Assembly (NCBI RefSeq): GCF_030408595.1 | Contig: NZ_CP047080.1 | Span: 2,625,353 to 2,689,352, forward strand | From: Corynebacterium canis | Lineage (GTDB): Bacteria > Actinomycetota > Actinomycetes > Mycobacteriales > Mycobacteriaceae | Length of the DNA: 64,000 nucleotides | Reading direction: 5' to 3' | Part shown: one piece after another, positions 46,486 through 54,035 of the stretch | Layout of the letters: each line of letters begins with the position of its first letter | How positions within the stretch are numbered: position 1 is the first letter of the stretch | Made by a program: the position numbers and the translations under genes | Notes under the pieces: generated by a model | Seen by the model: the letters and a program-made list of their open reading frames with translations, nothing else | Told to the model about the DNA's origin: nothing | Databases searched by the model: none

Positions 46486-47181
46486 TTAGCTCAGGTTAAA
46501 GGTTTGGCCGTCCGAATTATTGGTGCCTACGAGCGTGTACAGCAGGTAGGAACCCGCAGGGACGGATTCCCGGCCGGAGCAACTTCCCGGGGCGGAGTAC
46601 GTGCGGGACCAAATGGCCTCGTAGTGGCGCTCGGATTCCGCCGGGAAGGTGCGGGCGGAAGAATCCTCGGACGCGTTGCAATCGATATCGGACCATACCC
46701 GCGTGTTTGTGGCAAGGTCGTAGACTTCGAAGCGGAGTTGCTCCTCCCGCAGGTCAATAACGCAATCTGCGGTGGTGGGATTGCGGACGGTCAGGTAGAA
46801 ATGCGGTTGCGTGCCGGTGGTGTAGCTGGGTTGGTCGCTACGCGCCTCCACGATAAGATCCTGCAGTTCGCAGGTATCCTTCTTCACGGGTGTGAGGTTG
46901 TTAGCTGTGCTCGTGCCGGTGGAAGTGCCATTGGTGCTGGTGTCTTCGTCGGTGCGCGTGTCTCCGGTTTTTTCGGCCTTGTTGCTGGTGGATGCCTGGG
47001 TGCTGGTAGACGTTGTGGGGGAGGAAGTCGGGGTCGCGGTAATGGTTTCCGTGCTGGCGCTCTTGCTTACATATACAAGGAAGCTGGTCACAGAGCCGAT
47101 GAGCACGAGAAGCACTACGAGCGCCGCGACGCGTCGGCGGATGTAGATTACTTCTGGGAGTCGTCGGGAGTTACGTTGCAC
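46486..47181 (-). CDS. Membrane-anchored protein of unknown function (Rv3587c-like position)
   Basis: 231 aa. A short basic N-terminus and one transmembrane segment (VAALVVLLVLIGSVTSFLVY, residues 18-37) are followed by a Ser/Thr-rich linker (about 40-90). The extracytoplasmic domain of about 130 residues has cysteines in TCELQDLIVEARSDQPSYTT, ADCVIDLREEQ, DCNASED and GSCSGRE. Its position between disA and the carbonic anhydrase matches mycobacterial Rv3587c. Convergent with disA, 12 bp apart. Confidence 0.75.
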   Translation of the reverse strand: MQRNSRRLPEVIYIRRRVAALVVLLVLIGSVTSFLVYVSKSASTETITATPTSSPTTSTSTQASTSNKAEKTGDTRTDEDTSTNGTSTGTSTANNLTPVKKDTCELQDLIVEARSDQPSYTTGTQPHFYLTVRNPTTADCVIDLREEQLRFEVYDLATNTRVWSDIDCNASEDSSARTFPAESERHYEAIWSRTYSAPGSCSGRESVPAGSYLLYTLVGTNNSDGQTFNLS

Positions 47182-47186
47182 GCACC

Positions 47187-47825
47187 TTAGTCTAACGAGT
47201 CAACCCCAACTGTTACGACAGGCTCGGCGTAACCATCGGAAAGTCTATAGTGAACCCCAACAATGCCACAGGTTCCACGGAGAATTTTTGCCTTAATCTC
47301 AGGTGAACGGCTCATAATCTGATCTACCGTCTCAGCAACGTGCCTAATCTCGAATTGCGCGGTGGTGGTGTCGCCTGCCGCTCGTGCCTCCAAAATAGAT
47401 GGGCTTACTTTTTCAATAAGCACGCGCTGAAAGCCGTCTGGGATGCCCTGCCCGTCCAGCGCCGCCTGGGTCGCCGCGACGGCGCCGCAGGATTCGTGCC
47501 CCATGACTACCACCAGCGGCACCCCGAGCGATTCGACAGCGTATTCGAGGCTGCCCAGCACCGCGAGGTCGATGATTTCCCCCGCCGTACGAATCACAAA
47601 CACATCCCCCAAGCCCTGATCGAAGATCATTTCTACTGGTACGCGCGAGTCCGAACACGCGAGCACAGCGGCGATCGGGTTTTGCCCCATTGTAAGTTCG
47701 TGCCTGCGGCCAACATCCTGGTTTGGGCGTTCCTCTTGAAACAGCATGAATCGCCGGTTGCCTGCCTGCAATTGCTCCCACACGCTGTGCGGGGTTTGAT
47801 CACGGTTCATCTCATTGGAAGCCAT
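47187..47825 (-). CDS. Beta-class carbonic anhydrase
   Basis: 212 aa zinc enzyme interconverting CO2 and bicarbonate, needed at air-level CO2. Zinc ligands are the Cys in LACSDSRVP and the His/Cys pair in GHESCGAVAAT; the Asp-Arg dyad is in the first motif. The ATG at 47825 (MASNEMNRD) gives the normal N-terminus. It is divergent from mutY, as I recall for other corynebacteria. Confidence 0.92.
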   Translation of the reverse strand: MASNEMNRDQTPHSVWEQLQAGNRRFMLFQEERPNQDVGRRHELTMGQNPIAAVLACSDSRVPVEMIFDQGLGDVFVIRTAGEIIDLAVLGSLEYAVESLGVPLVVVMGHESCGAVAATQAALDGQGIPDGFQRVLIEKVSPSILEARAAGDTTTAQFEIRHVAETVDQIMSRSPEIKAKILRGTCGIVGVHYRLSDGYAEPVVTVGVDSLD

Positions 47826-47885
47826 AATGTTATTCTGCACCCGCAAAAGCATTTGGGGGCAATTGCCGGGGGTACACTGCTGCTC

Positions 47886-48734
47886 ATGATAGATGACCTC
47901 CTAGCGTGGTACGACAAACACGCTCGCGATATCGTGTGGCGCCGCGGTACCACGCCGTGGGGCGTGCTGCTCAGCGAGGTAATGAGCCAGCAAACCCAGG
48001 TGTCCCGCGTCGCGCCGCTTTGGGAGGACTGGATGCAACGTTGGCCCTCTGCCCTGCATTTTTCCCAGGCGAGCCCCGACGAGATCCTCCGCGCCTGGGG
48101 CAACCTCGGGTACCCGCGGCGGGCGTTGCGGCTGTTGGATTGTGCGCGCGCGATCGTCGAAAAGCACAGCGGCCAGGTGCCCGACACCGTCGAAGAATTG
48201 CTCGAATTACCGGGGATTGGGCAGTACACCGCCCGCGCCATTGCGGCCTTTGCTTATCGACGCCGCGTCCCCGTCGTAGATACCAACGTTCGGCGTGTGC
48301 TGCGCCGCTACGTCCAAGGCGAGTTCCATCAGGGAAATCCCCGGGCAGCGGATCTGCCAGCGGTGGCCGCGCTCCTGCCGCCGGAACGCGCTCCTGAATT
48401 TTCGGTTGCGTTCATGGAGCTTGGGGCGATCGTCTGCACGCCCGAACCCAAGTGTGAACAATGCCCCATCGTTCGAACATGCGCTTGGCGGCTAGCGGGG
48501 TGCCCGAAACCCGCCGAACCCCCGAAACGCCGCACCCAAAGATTCGCCGGAACGGATCGGCAGGTGCGCGGCATCATCATGGCACATCTGCGCGAACACC
48601 CGGAATCCGGCCGCGCCGACATCGACATCCTCTGGCCCGATGCCACGCAACGCGACCGCGCCCTATTTTCCCTGCTTGCGGACGGCCTAGCCGAAGAACA
48701 CACGCCCGGAAAATTTCGGCTACCAATAGCTTAG
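47886..48734 (+). CDS. mutY: Adenine DNA glycosylase
   Basis: 282 aa base-excision glycosylase removing A opposite 8-oxoG. The catalytic Glu lies in LLSEVMSQQTQV, the helix-hairpin-helix is LPGIGQYTARAIAAFAY with the Asp in VVDTNVRRV. The [4Fe-4S] loop reads CTPEPKCEQCPIVRTC: the first spacing is five residues instead of the six of E. coli MutY, the other spacings being normal. It lacks a long MutT-like C-terminal domain (about 60 residues follow the cluster). The ATG at 47886 is the plausible start; the frame is open far upstream. Confidence 0.92.
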   Translation: MIDDLLAWYDKHARDIVWRRGTTPWGVLLSEVMSQQTQVSRVAPLWEDWMQRWPSALHFSQASPDEILRAWGNLGYPRRALRLLDCARAIVEKHSGQVPDTVEELLELPGIGQYTARAIAAFAYRRRVPVVDTNVRRVLRRYVQGEFHQGNPRAADLPAVAALLPPERAPEFSVAFMELGAIVCTPEPKCEQCPIVRTCAWRLAGCPKPAEPPKRRTQRFAGTDRQVRGIIMAHLREHPESGRADIDILWPDATQRDRALFSLLADGLAEEHTPGKFRLPIA

Positions 48735-48847
48735 GCAAAAGCCTAGGCAAGCGCGCCGGTTGGTGAGCTCGCCCGTTGGTGAGCTCGCCGGTTGATGAAC
48801 TCGCCGAGGCCCCTAAGCGCCGATGGACTGCGCACCACCAACCTGCG

Positions 48848-48910
48848 CACCGATAGGTTGTGCGCAATTTCCGTGCGCGCTGATGGGTTCTGTGCCACCA
48901 ACCCGCGTAC
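48848..48910. repeat. Iterated left ends of element A
   Basis: CGATAGGTTGTGCGCAAT and CTGATGGGTTCTGTGCCA stand in tandem before the complete left end of copy 6. They look like partial, degenerated left terminal repeats. The 48735-48847 stretch before them holds a short GAGCTCGCC-type direct repeat and no gene. Confidence 0.55.
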
Positions 48911-49009
48911 CGATAGGTTGTGCGCAACGACCGACCTGGGGCTGGTCTTTCTATTCTTCATTAGGGCCGCCAACGAAGAAATTCCGGACGAATCTCGCCT
49001 AAAAACGCT
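48911..49009. repeat. Element A, copy 6, left half
   Basis: Starts CGATAGGTTGTGCGCAAC and breaks off at the 14-bp target duplication CGCCTAAAAACGCT (48996-49009). The right half resumes at 50648 after the insertion sequence. Without the IS and one duplication the copy measures 183 bp. Confidence 0.9.
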
Positions 49010-49023
49010 TGTCATCTCTCAGG

Positions 49024-49143
49024 ACCTTGGTAACAACCTGTTTCATCACCTTGGTGACAACCTGTCTCATGTCCTTGGTAACAGTCTGTCTCATGGCCTT
49101 GGATGCAACGAGTCTCATGACCGTGGAAACGATTTTGGTGGTG
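49024..49143. repeat. Left-end 24-bp iterons of IS copy 1
   Basis: Five consecutive 24-bp units starting at 49024, 49048, 49072, 49096 and 49120. Units 1-3 share CCTTGGTRACA and CTGTYTCAT; units 4 and 5 decay toward the transposase gene. They are probably binding sites for the transposase. Confidence 0.85.
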
Positions 49144-49162
49144 TTCGTTTTCAATTAAGTGC

Positions 49163-50536
49163 ATGGTTCGTCCTCTTTCGCCGAATGTGCGGCGTTTAAT
49201 TGTTGAATTTGATCCGTGTGCCGCGAACGGCATGAGCATTACGGAGTTTTGTGCGGTTCATGGCATTAGCCGGAAAACGTACTATGCGATCAAAAAGCGT
49301 TTTGAGCAGGAAGGATTTAGGGCGCTGCATCCGCGGTCGAGTGCGCCACATAAGCCTGCAACTACCTATGATGAGGCTACGGTGTCGATGGTGCTTGCGA
49401 TGCGGGAACGGCTTGGCCAATTTGGTTGGGATAATGGGCCGCGATCCATTTGGTATGCGTTGATTGATCAGCCGAATGTGGTGCAGCCGATTCCTTCGGT
49501 GTCGACGATTGCTCGGATTCTGGCTGCTGCGGGTGTGGTCGCGAAGAATCCCCGGAAGCGGCCTCGCTCATCGATAGTGCGCTTCGAGCGATCCTGTGCC
49601 ATGGAGTTGTGGCAGCTGGATGCGTTTTCCTATCGGCTCGCTACTCCGGCGGGCACTGTGATCACGATTTACCAGCTTATCGATGATGCAACCCGATTTG
49701 ATGTGGGTACTACGTATGGCACCAAGCCGGAAAATGGGGCAGATGCGTTGAACTGTGTAGTTAACGCGATCCGTGTCTATGGGGTACCGCGCCAATTGCT
49801 GAGCGATAATGGTGGCGCGTTTAATCAGATTCGCCGGGGCCGGATCACTGCGCTGCATCGGTTTCTTGCCGTCAAGGGCTGTGAGGCCATTACTGGCCGG
49901 GCGGATCATCCCCAAACCCAAGGCAAAAACGAACGCTCCCATCAAACCTTGGTGAAGTTCCTTGATGCGCACAAGCCCAGTACTGAGGCCAAATTGAAGG
50001 AATTGCTCAGTGAATACCGGGAGTACTACAACAACAAGCGGAGGCATCAAGCACTCGGGGGTATGACCCCGAAACAGGCCTGGGACAGCATCGAACACCG
50101 CCCTAGTAGCGGCGAGCCCATCACCCAGGAGCAATTGACTGCAGAGATTGAAAAATACCGGCAAGCCCGTTCGAGCGAGTCCCCCAGCGCTGCAGATGGC
50201 CTCGACCAAGATCCAGCAATGCTGTACATCAAACCCTCGTCCAGACCACGTTTCGCGCTCGCGGGGTACTACATCAATATCCCCAAACGGCTTACCGATA
50301 AGCACTACTACGTCGTTCACACCGACGATGAATACGCGCTATTCGGTTCCGTCGACGGCGTCATGGTCCTGCGAATCCCACTGCCACTAAACGTGCTCGG
50401 CGAACCGATCGGCGCCACCGTACCCCTTTGGAAAATCATCGGCGCGTACCTCCACGAGGCCCCGCCGTGGTTTCTCAAACGACAGCAGCAATGGCTACAA
50501 CAACACCCCACCGCCGCTGCTGAACTAGAGGATTAA
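49163..50536 (+). CDS. Transposase (rve/DDE) of IS copy 1
   Basis: 457 aa. An N-terminal HTH (SITEFCAVHGISRKTYYAIK, about 25-44) and linker are followed by the retroviral-integrase-like core with D153 (WQLDAF), D215 (LSDNGGAF) and E257 (GKNERSHQT). A C-terminal extension of about 140 residues (PRFALAGYYINIPKRL, HTDDEYALFGSVDG) looks like a beta-barrel of the kind following the catalytic core in Mu/TnsB-type transposases. It resembles IS481-family proteins but is longer than many. Intact, so probably active. ATG at 49163, 20 bp after the last left iteron. Confidence 0.9.
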   Translation: MVRPLSPNVRRLIVEFDPCAANGMSITEFCAVHGISRKTYYAIKKRFEQEGFRALHPRSSAPHKPATTYDEATVSMVLAMRERLGQFGWDNGPRSIWYALIDQPNVVQPIPSVSTIARILAAAGVVAKNPRKRPRSSIVRFERSCAMELWQLDAFSYRLATPAGTVITIYQLIDDATRFDVGTTYGTKPENGADALNCVVNAIRVYGVPRQLLSDNGGAFNQIRRGRITALHRFLAVKGCEAITGRADHPQTQGKNERSHQTLVKFLDAHKPSTEAKLKELLSEYREYYNNKRRHQALGGMTPKQAWDSIEHRPSSGEPITQEQLTAEIEKYRQARSSESPSAADGLDQDPAMLYIKPSSRPRFALAGYYINIPKRLTDKHYYVVHTDDEYALFGSVDGVMVLRIPLPLNVLGEPIGATVPLWKIIGAYLHEAPPWFLKRQQQWLQQHPTAAAELED

Positions 50537-50550
50537 CTACCCGCTCGCGC

Positions 50551-50647
50551 GTTACCAAGGTAATGCTACTGGTTGTTACCAAGGTGATGATACAGATTGT
50601 TACCAAGGTGATGGCACAGAGTGTTACCAAGGTCGCGAAATTCTACA
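50551..50647. repeat. Right-end 24-bp iterons of IS copy 1
   Basis: Units begin GTTACCAAGG at 50551, 50575, 50599 and 50623, exactly 24 bp apart; the last runs into the terminal ACA. In reverse complement they carry the same CCTTGGTAAC core as the left end. Confidence 0.85.
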
Positions 50648-50745
50648 CGCCTAAAAACGCTGCAAATCGTCTTTTTATTCTTCGTTGAGGTGCCCGATGA
50701 AGAAATTCCGGACGATCGCAGGTCAACGGCTGCACACAACCTACC
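50648..50745. repeat. Element A, copy 6, right half
   Basis: Begins with the second target duplication CGCCTAAAAACGCT (50648-50661), continues GCAAATCGTC and the second hairpin, and ends CACACAACCTACC. Followed by the common flank AGGGCAAGCTG. Confidence 0.9.
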
Positions 50746-50821
50746 AGGGCAAGCTGTTGGCAAGGCCGTTCCACACATGCAAGGTTGAATTTTCCCGAAT
50801 CATCGGCCCCGCCGGATCTGC

Positions 50822-50902
50822 CTCAGGCAGATCTAACAGCTCGAATTCGGCGTCCTGCGGAAACACCGTCACTAGGGTCCCGGCGTGTCGAATCTGCCTG
50901 AG
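50822..50902. repeat. Element B, copy 4 (81 bp)
   Basis: CTCAGGCAGATCTAACA to TGTCGAATCTGCCTGAG, between the two IS-interrupted A copies. Its core differs from the other copies after GGAAACACC. Confidence 0.85.
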
Positions 50903-50977
50903 CGCGGAAAATCGCCGGCCAATTTCGGCCCCCAAGTCACCCCAGCGGCAGTAGCTTGTGCATCACCGCCAAGGTCA

Positions 50978-51008
50978 CCGATAGGCTGTGTGCAACCAAC
51001 GTGCGTGC
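50978..51008. repeat. Iterated left end before A copy 7
   Basis: CGATAGGCTGTGTGCAAC stands just before the complete left end of copy 7, as also seen before copies 2 and 6. Confidence 0.55.
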
Positions 51009-51108
51009 CGATAGGTTGTGCGCAACTACCGACCTGGGGCTGGTCTTTCTATTCTTCATTAGGGCCGCCAACGAAGAAATTCCGGACGAATCTCGCCCAA
51101 AAACGCTG
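51009..51108. repeat. Element A, copy 7, left half
   Basis: Starts CGATAGGTTGTGCGCAAC and ends at the 14-bp duplication GCCCAAAAACGCTG (51095-51108), where the second IS begins. Confidence 0.9.
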
Positions 51109-52746
51109 TGTAGAATCTCGCGACCTTGGTAACACTCTGTGCCATCACCTTGGTAACAATCAGTATCATCACCTTGGTGACAACCAGTAGCATTACCTTG
51201 GTAACGCGCGAGCGGGTAGTTAATCCTCTAGTTCAGCAGCGGCGGTGGGGTGTTGTTGTAGCCATTGCTGCTGTCGTTTGAGAAACCACGGCGGGGCCTC
51301 GTGGAGGTACGCGCCGATGATTTTCCAAAGGGGTACGGTGGCGCCGATCGGTTCGCCGAGCACGTTTAGTGGCAGTGGGATTCGCAGGACCATGACGCCG
51401 TCGACGGAATCGAATAGCGCGTATTCATCGTCGGTGTGAACGACGTAGTAGTGCTTATCGGTAAGCCGTTTGGGGATATTGATGTAGTACCCCGCGAGCG
51501 CGAAACGTGGTCTGGACGAGGGTTTGATGTACAGCATTGCTGGATCCTGGTCGAGGCCATCTGCAGCGCTGGGGGACTCGCTCGAACGGGCCTGCCGGTA
51601 TTTTTCAATCTCTGCAGTCAATTGCTCCTGGGTGATGGGCTCGCCGCTACTAGGGCGGTGTTCGATGCTGTCCCAGGCCTGTTTCGGGGTCATACCCCCG
51701 AGTGCTTGATGCCTCCGCTTGTTGTTGTAGTACTCCCGGTATTCACTGAGCAATTCCTTCAATTTGGCCTCAGTACTGGGCTTGTGCGCATCAAGGAACT
51801 TCACCAAGGTTTGATGGGAGCGTTCGTTTTTGCCTTGGGTTTGGGGATGATCCGCCCGGCCAGTAATGGCCTCACAACCCTTGACGGCAAGAAACCGATG
51901 CAGCGCAGTGATCCGGCCCCGGCGAATCTGATTAAACGCGCCACCATTATCGCTCAGCAATTGGCGCGGTACCCCATAGACACGGATCGCGTTAACTACA
52001 CAGTTCAACGCATCTGCCCCATTTTCCGGCTTGGTGCCATACGTAGTACCCACATCAAATCGGGTTGCATCATCGATAAGCTGGTAAATCGTGATCACAG
52101 TGCCCGCCGGAGTAGCGAGCCGATAGGAAAACGCATCCAGCTGCCACAACTCCATGGCACAGGATCGCTCGAAGCGCACTATCGATGAGCGAGGCCGCTT
52201 CCGGGGATTCTTCGCGACCACACCCGCAGCAGCCAGAATCCGAGCAATCGTCGACACCGAAGGAATCGGCTGCACCACATTCGGCTGATCAATCAACGCA
52301 TACCAAATGGATCGCGGCCCATTATCCCAACCAAATTGGCCAAGCCGCTCCCGCATCGCAAGCACCATCGACACCGTAGCCTCATCATAGGTAGTCGCAG
52401 GCTTATGCGGCGCACTCGACCGCGGATGCAGCGCCCCAAATCCTTCCTGCTCAAAACGCTTTTTGATCGCATAATACGTTTTCCGGCTAATGCCATGAAC
52501 CGCACAAAACTCCGTAATACTCATGCCGTTCGCGGCACACGGATCAAATTCAACAATTAAACGCCGCACATTCGGCGAAAGAGGACGAACCATGCACCTA
52601 ATTGAAAACGAACACCACCAAAATCGTTTCCACGGTCATGAGACTCGTTGCATCCAAGGCCATGAGACAGACTGTTACCAAGGACATGAGACAGGTTGTC
52701 ACCAAGGTGATGAAACAGGTTGTTACCAAGGTCCTGAGAGATGACA
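51109..52746 (-). mobile_element. IS481-like insertion sequence, copy 2 (1638 bp, inverted)
   Basis: Same length as copy 1 and in opposite orientation. It begins TGTAGAATCTCGCGACC and ends CCTGAGAGATGACA. The flanking duplication GCCCAAAAACGCTG is perfect (51095-51108 and 52747-52760). The 24-bp iterons are present at both ends. It is inserted one base away from the equivalent position used by copy 1. Confidence 0.9.
51220..52593 (-). CDS. Transposase (rve/DDE) of IS copy 2
   Basis: 457 aa, nearly identical to the copy-1 transposase; visible changes are Gly for Arg at residue 53 and Asp for Gly before SVDG in the C-terminal extension. The catalytic D153, D215 and E257 are intact. The high identity points to recent transposition or gene conversion between the inverted copies. 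Confidence 0.9.
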   Translation of the reverse strand: MVRPLSPNVRRLIVEFDPCAANGMSITEFCAVHGISRKTYYAIKKRFEQEGFGALHPRSSAPHKPATTYDEATVSMVLAMRERLGQFGWDNGPRSIWYALIDQPNVVQPIPSVSTIARILAAAGVVAKNPRKRPRSSIVRFERSCAMELWQLDAFSYRLATPAGTVITIYQLIDDATRFDVGTTYGTKPENGADALNCVVNAIRVYGVPRQLLSDNGGAFNQIRRGRITALHRFLAVKGCEAITGRADHPQTQGKNERSHQTLVKFLDAHKPSTEAKLKELLSEYREYYNNKRRHQALGGMTPKQAWDSIEHRPSSGEPITQEQLTAEIEKYRQARSSESPSAADGLDQDPAMLYIKPSSRPRFALAGYYINIPKRLTDKHYYVVHTDDEYALFDSVDGVMVLRIPLPLNVLGEPIGATVPLWKIIGAYLHEAPPWFLKRQQQWLQQHPTAAAELED

Positions 52747-52843
52747 GCCCAAAAACGCTGCGTCTGGTCTTTTTATTCTTCGTTGGACATCCCAATGAAG
52801 AAATTCAGGACGATCGCAGGTCAACGGCTGCACACAACCTATC
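52747..52843. repeat. Element A, copy 7, right half
   Basis: Begins with the second target duplication GCCCAAAAACGCTG, continues through the second hairpin and ends CACACAACCTATC. Joined to its left half the copy is 183 bp. The 109 bp that follow, up to the membrane-protein gene, hold no recognised feature. Confidence 0.9.
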
Positions 52844-52952
52844 CACTGATCCGCACGACCACGCACAGGCTGGCCTCATGGAGCCTCCCCAGCGCCAACT
52901 CGGGCAAACTTGACAGCGCAAGTTCGCCGACCTGCGGGTCCGCAATAACTAC

Positions 52953-53351
52953 TTAGGCCGGTACCGGATGAGCGCGGAACGCCCCGAGATATGCAGTGAG
53001 CAATAGCACCTGCAGGGCACCCACACCACCCCAAAAGGCATGGGGCCAAATGAAAACGCCGATGGCGAGGCATTCCCCGAGGATCCAGCCGAGCATGACA
53101 AAACCGGCCACCGCGTAGCCCGCCGCCAACCATTGGGGCGTTCGAACATGTATCCAAATAGCGGCCCATTGGGTACCATCGACAACCACCCCGAGCAAGA
53201 GCGCGGCAAGGAGGTATTGGCCGGCGAAGGCGGTGCCATCGAGAAGGAATGCGAAGTAGTGCGGCTTAAATAGCAAAAGCACGGCACCGAGCAGGGTGGA
53301 CAGGCCTTGGAACACGGCGATTGCAAGCATGGCACGGCGAAGCCCAGTCAT
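52953..53351 (-). CDS. Small membrane protein paired with a TetR regulator
   Basis: 132 aa with four predicted membrane helices (about 5-27, 42-63, 73-95 and 100-122), no recognised motif. Its ATG at 53351 lies 2 bp after the TetR stop, with GGAG inside the end of the regulator gene, so the two are surely co-transcribed. It is probably the regulated partner of the repressor. Function unknown. Confidence 0.75.
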   Translation of the reverse strand: MTGLRRAMLAIAVFQGLSTLLGAVLLLFKPHYFAFLLDGTAFAGQYLLAALLLGVVVDGTQWAAIWIHVRTPQWLAAGYAVAGFVMLGWILGECLAIGVFIWPHAFWGGVGALQVLLLTAYLGAFRAHPVPA

Positions 53352-53353
53352 GG

Positions 53354-54016
53354 TTACTCCTTGGAAGATGGCGGTTCGGCAAGGTGGGCGGCGATAAAAT
53401 GCTCGAGATGCAATTGGATCCGCCGCACCGCCTGTGCGTAGGTTTGTTCGGCTGCATCACGGTCGGCGGCATCGTCTCGTTCCGCCGCGGCGAGGATGGC
53501 AAAGACGGGTCCCCAAAACGCCAGCGCTACGGCTTCGGGATCGGCGGGCCGAAACACACCACGACCGATAAGCGTGCGGAAAAGTTCCGTTTGAAAGCGC
53601 AGGGGGCCTTCGACCGTGAGTTCGCGTAATCTACTCCCAGCCAGGGACGTCCGGTATTGCTCGAGGGTGAGCACGCGGCGGGCGGCGACCACATCGGCGT
53701 CGTAAAGCCACTCGTGGAGGAACGCCTCCAGCAAAGCTTTGAGTTGCGCTGGGGTGACGCGGGCGTAGAAGGGCGCGGCGGCTTCGGCATCATCGAACGA
53801 AACGTGGAAACGCTCAGCCACGGCGGCGAGGCGGGTTTCGGCGCGTTCGATAACGGCGTCGAGGAGTTCCTGCTTGCTGGCGAAGTGGTTGTAAAGGGAG
53901 CTTTCCTTGATGCCCGCCGCCCGCGCGAGTTGCCGCACTGATGTACCCCCGTACCCGCGCGCGGCGAAGGATTTTTGGGCCGCCGCGAGGAGGGCGAGGC
54001 GGGTATCTCGGGCCAT
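53354..54016 (-). CDS. TetR-family repressor
   Basis: 220 aa. The N-terminal HTH is TSVRQLARAAGIKESSLYNHF (residues about 25-45, with typical YNHFASKQELLDAV). The C-terminal ligand domain is unrelated to named subfamilies that I can recognise. First gene of a two-gene minus-strand unit. A perfect palindrome at 54036-54049, 20 bp upstream of its start, is the likely operator. Confidence 0.88.
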   Translation of the reverse strand: MARDTRLALLAAAQKSFAARGYGGTSVRQLARAAGIKESSLYNHFASKQELLDAVIERAETRLAAVAERFHVSFDDAEAAAPFYARVTPAQLKALLEAFLHEWLYDADVVAARRVLTLEQYRTSLAGSRLRELTVEGPLRFQTELFRTLIGRGVFRPADPEAVALAFWGPVFAILAAAERDDAADRDAAEQTYAQAVRRIQLHLEHFIAAHLAEPPSSKE

Positions 54017-54035
54017 ATTGCGCGTTCCTTTCTAG

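Larger units (their letters stand above)
49010..50647 (+). mobile_element. IS481-like insertion sequence, copy 1 (1638 bp)
   Basis: Bounded by TGTCATCTCTCAGG and GCGAAATTCTACA (TGT...ACA ends), flanked by the perfect 14-bp duplication CGCCTAAAAACGCT. It contains one transposase gene. Five 24-bp subterminal repeats lie at the left (49024-49143) and four at the right (50551-50647), in inverted orientation, sharing the core CCTTGGTAAC. It is inserted in the centre of element A copy 6. Confidence 0.9.

Noticed and set aside
49024..49143. CRISPR-like array of 24-bp units
   Set aside because: Units are directly adjacent without spacers, decay in one direction and recur inverted at the other IS end, as expected of transposase binding sites. 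No cas genes are present.
49012..49239. Minus-strand frame with repeated GHETxCxQ peptide at the IS end
   Set aside because: It is the translation of the 24-bp iterons (eight codons per unit) and has no independent support as a gene.
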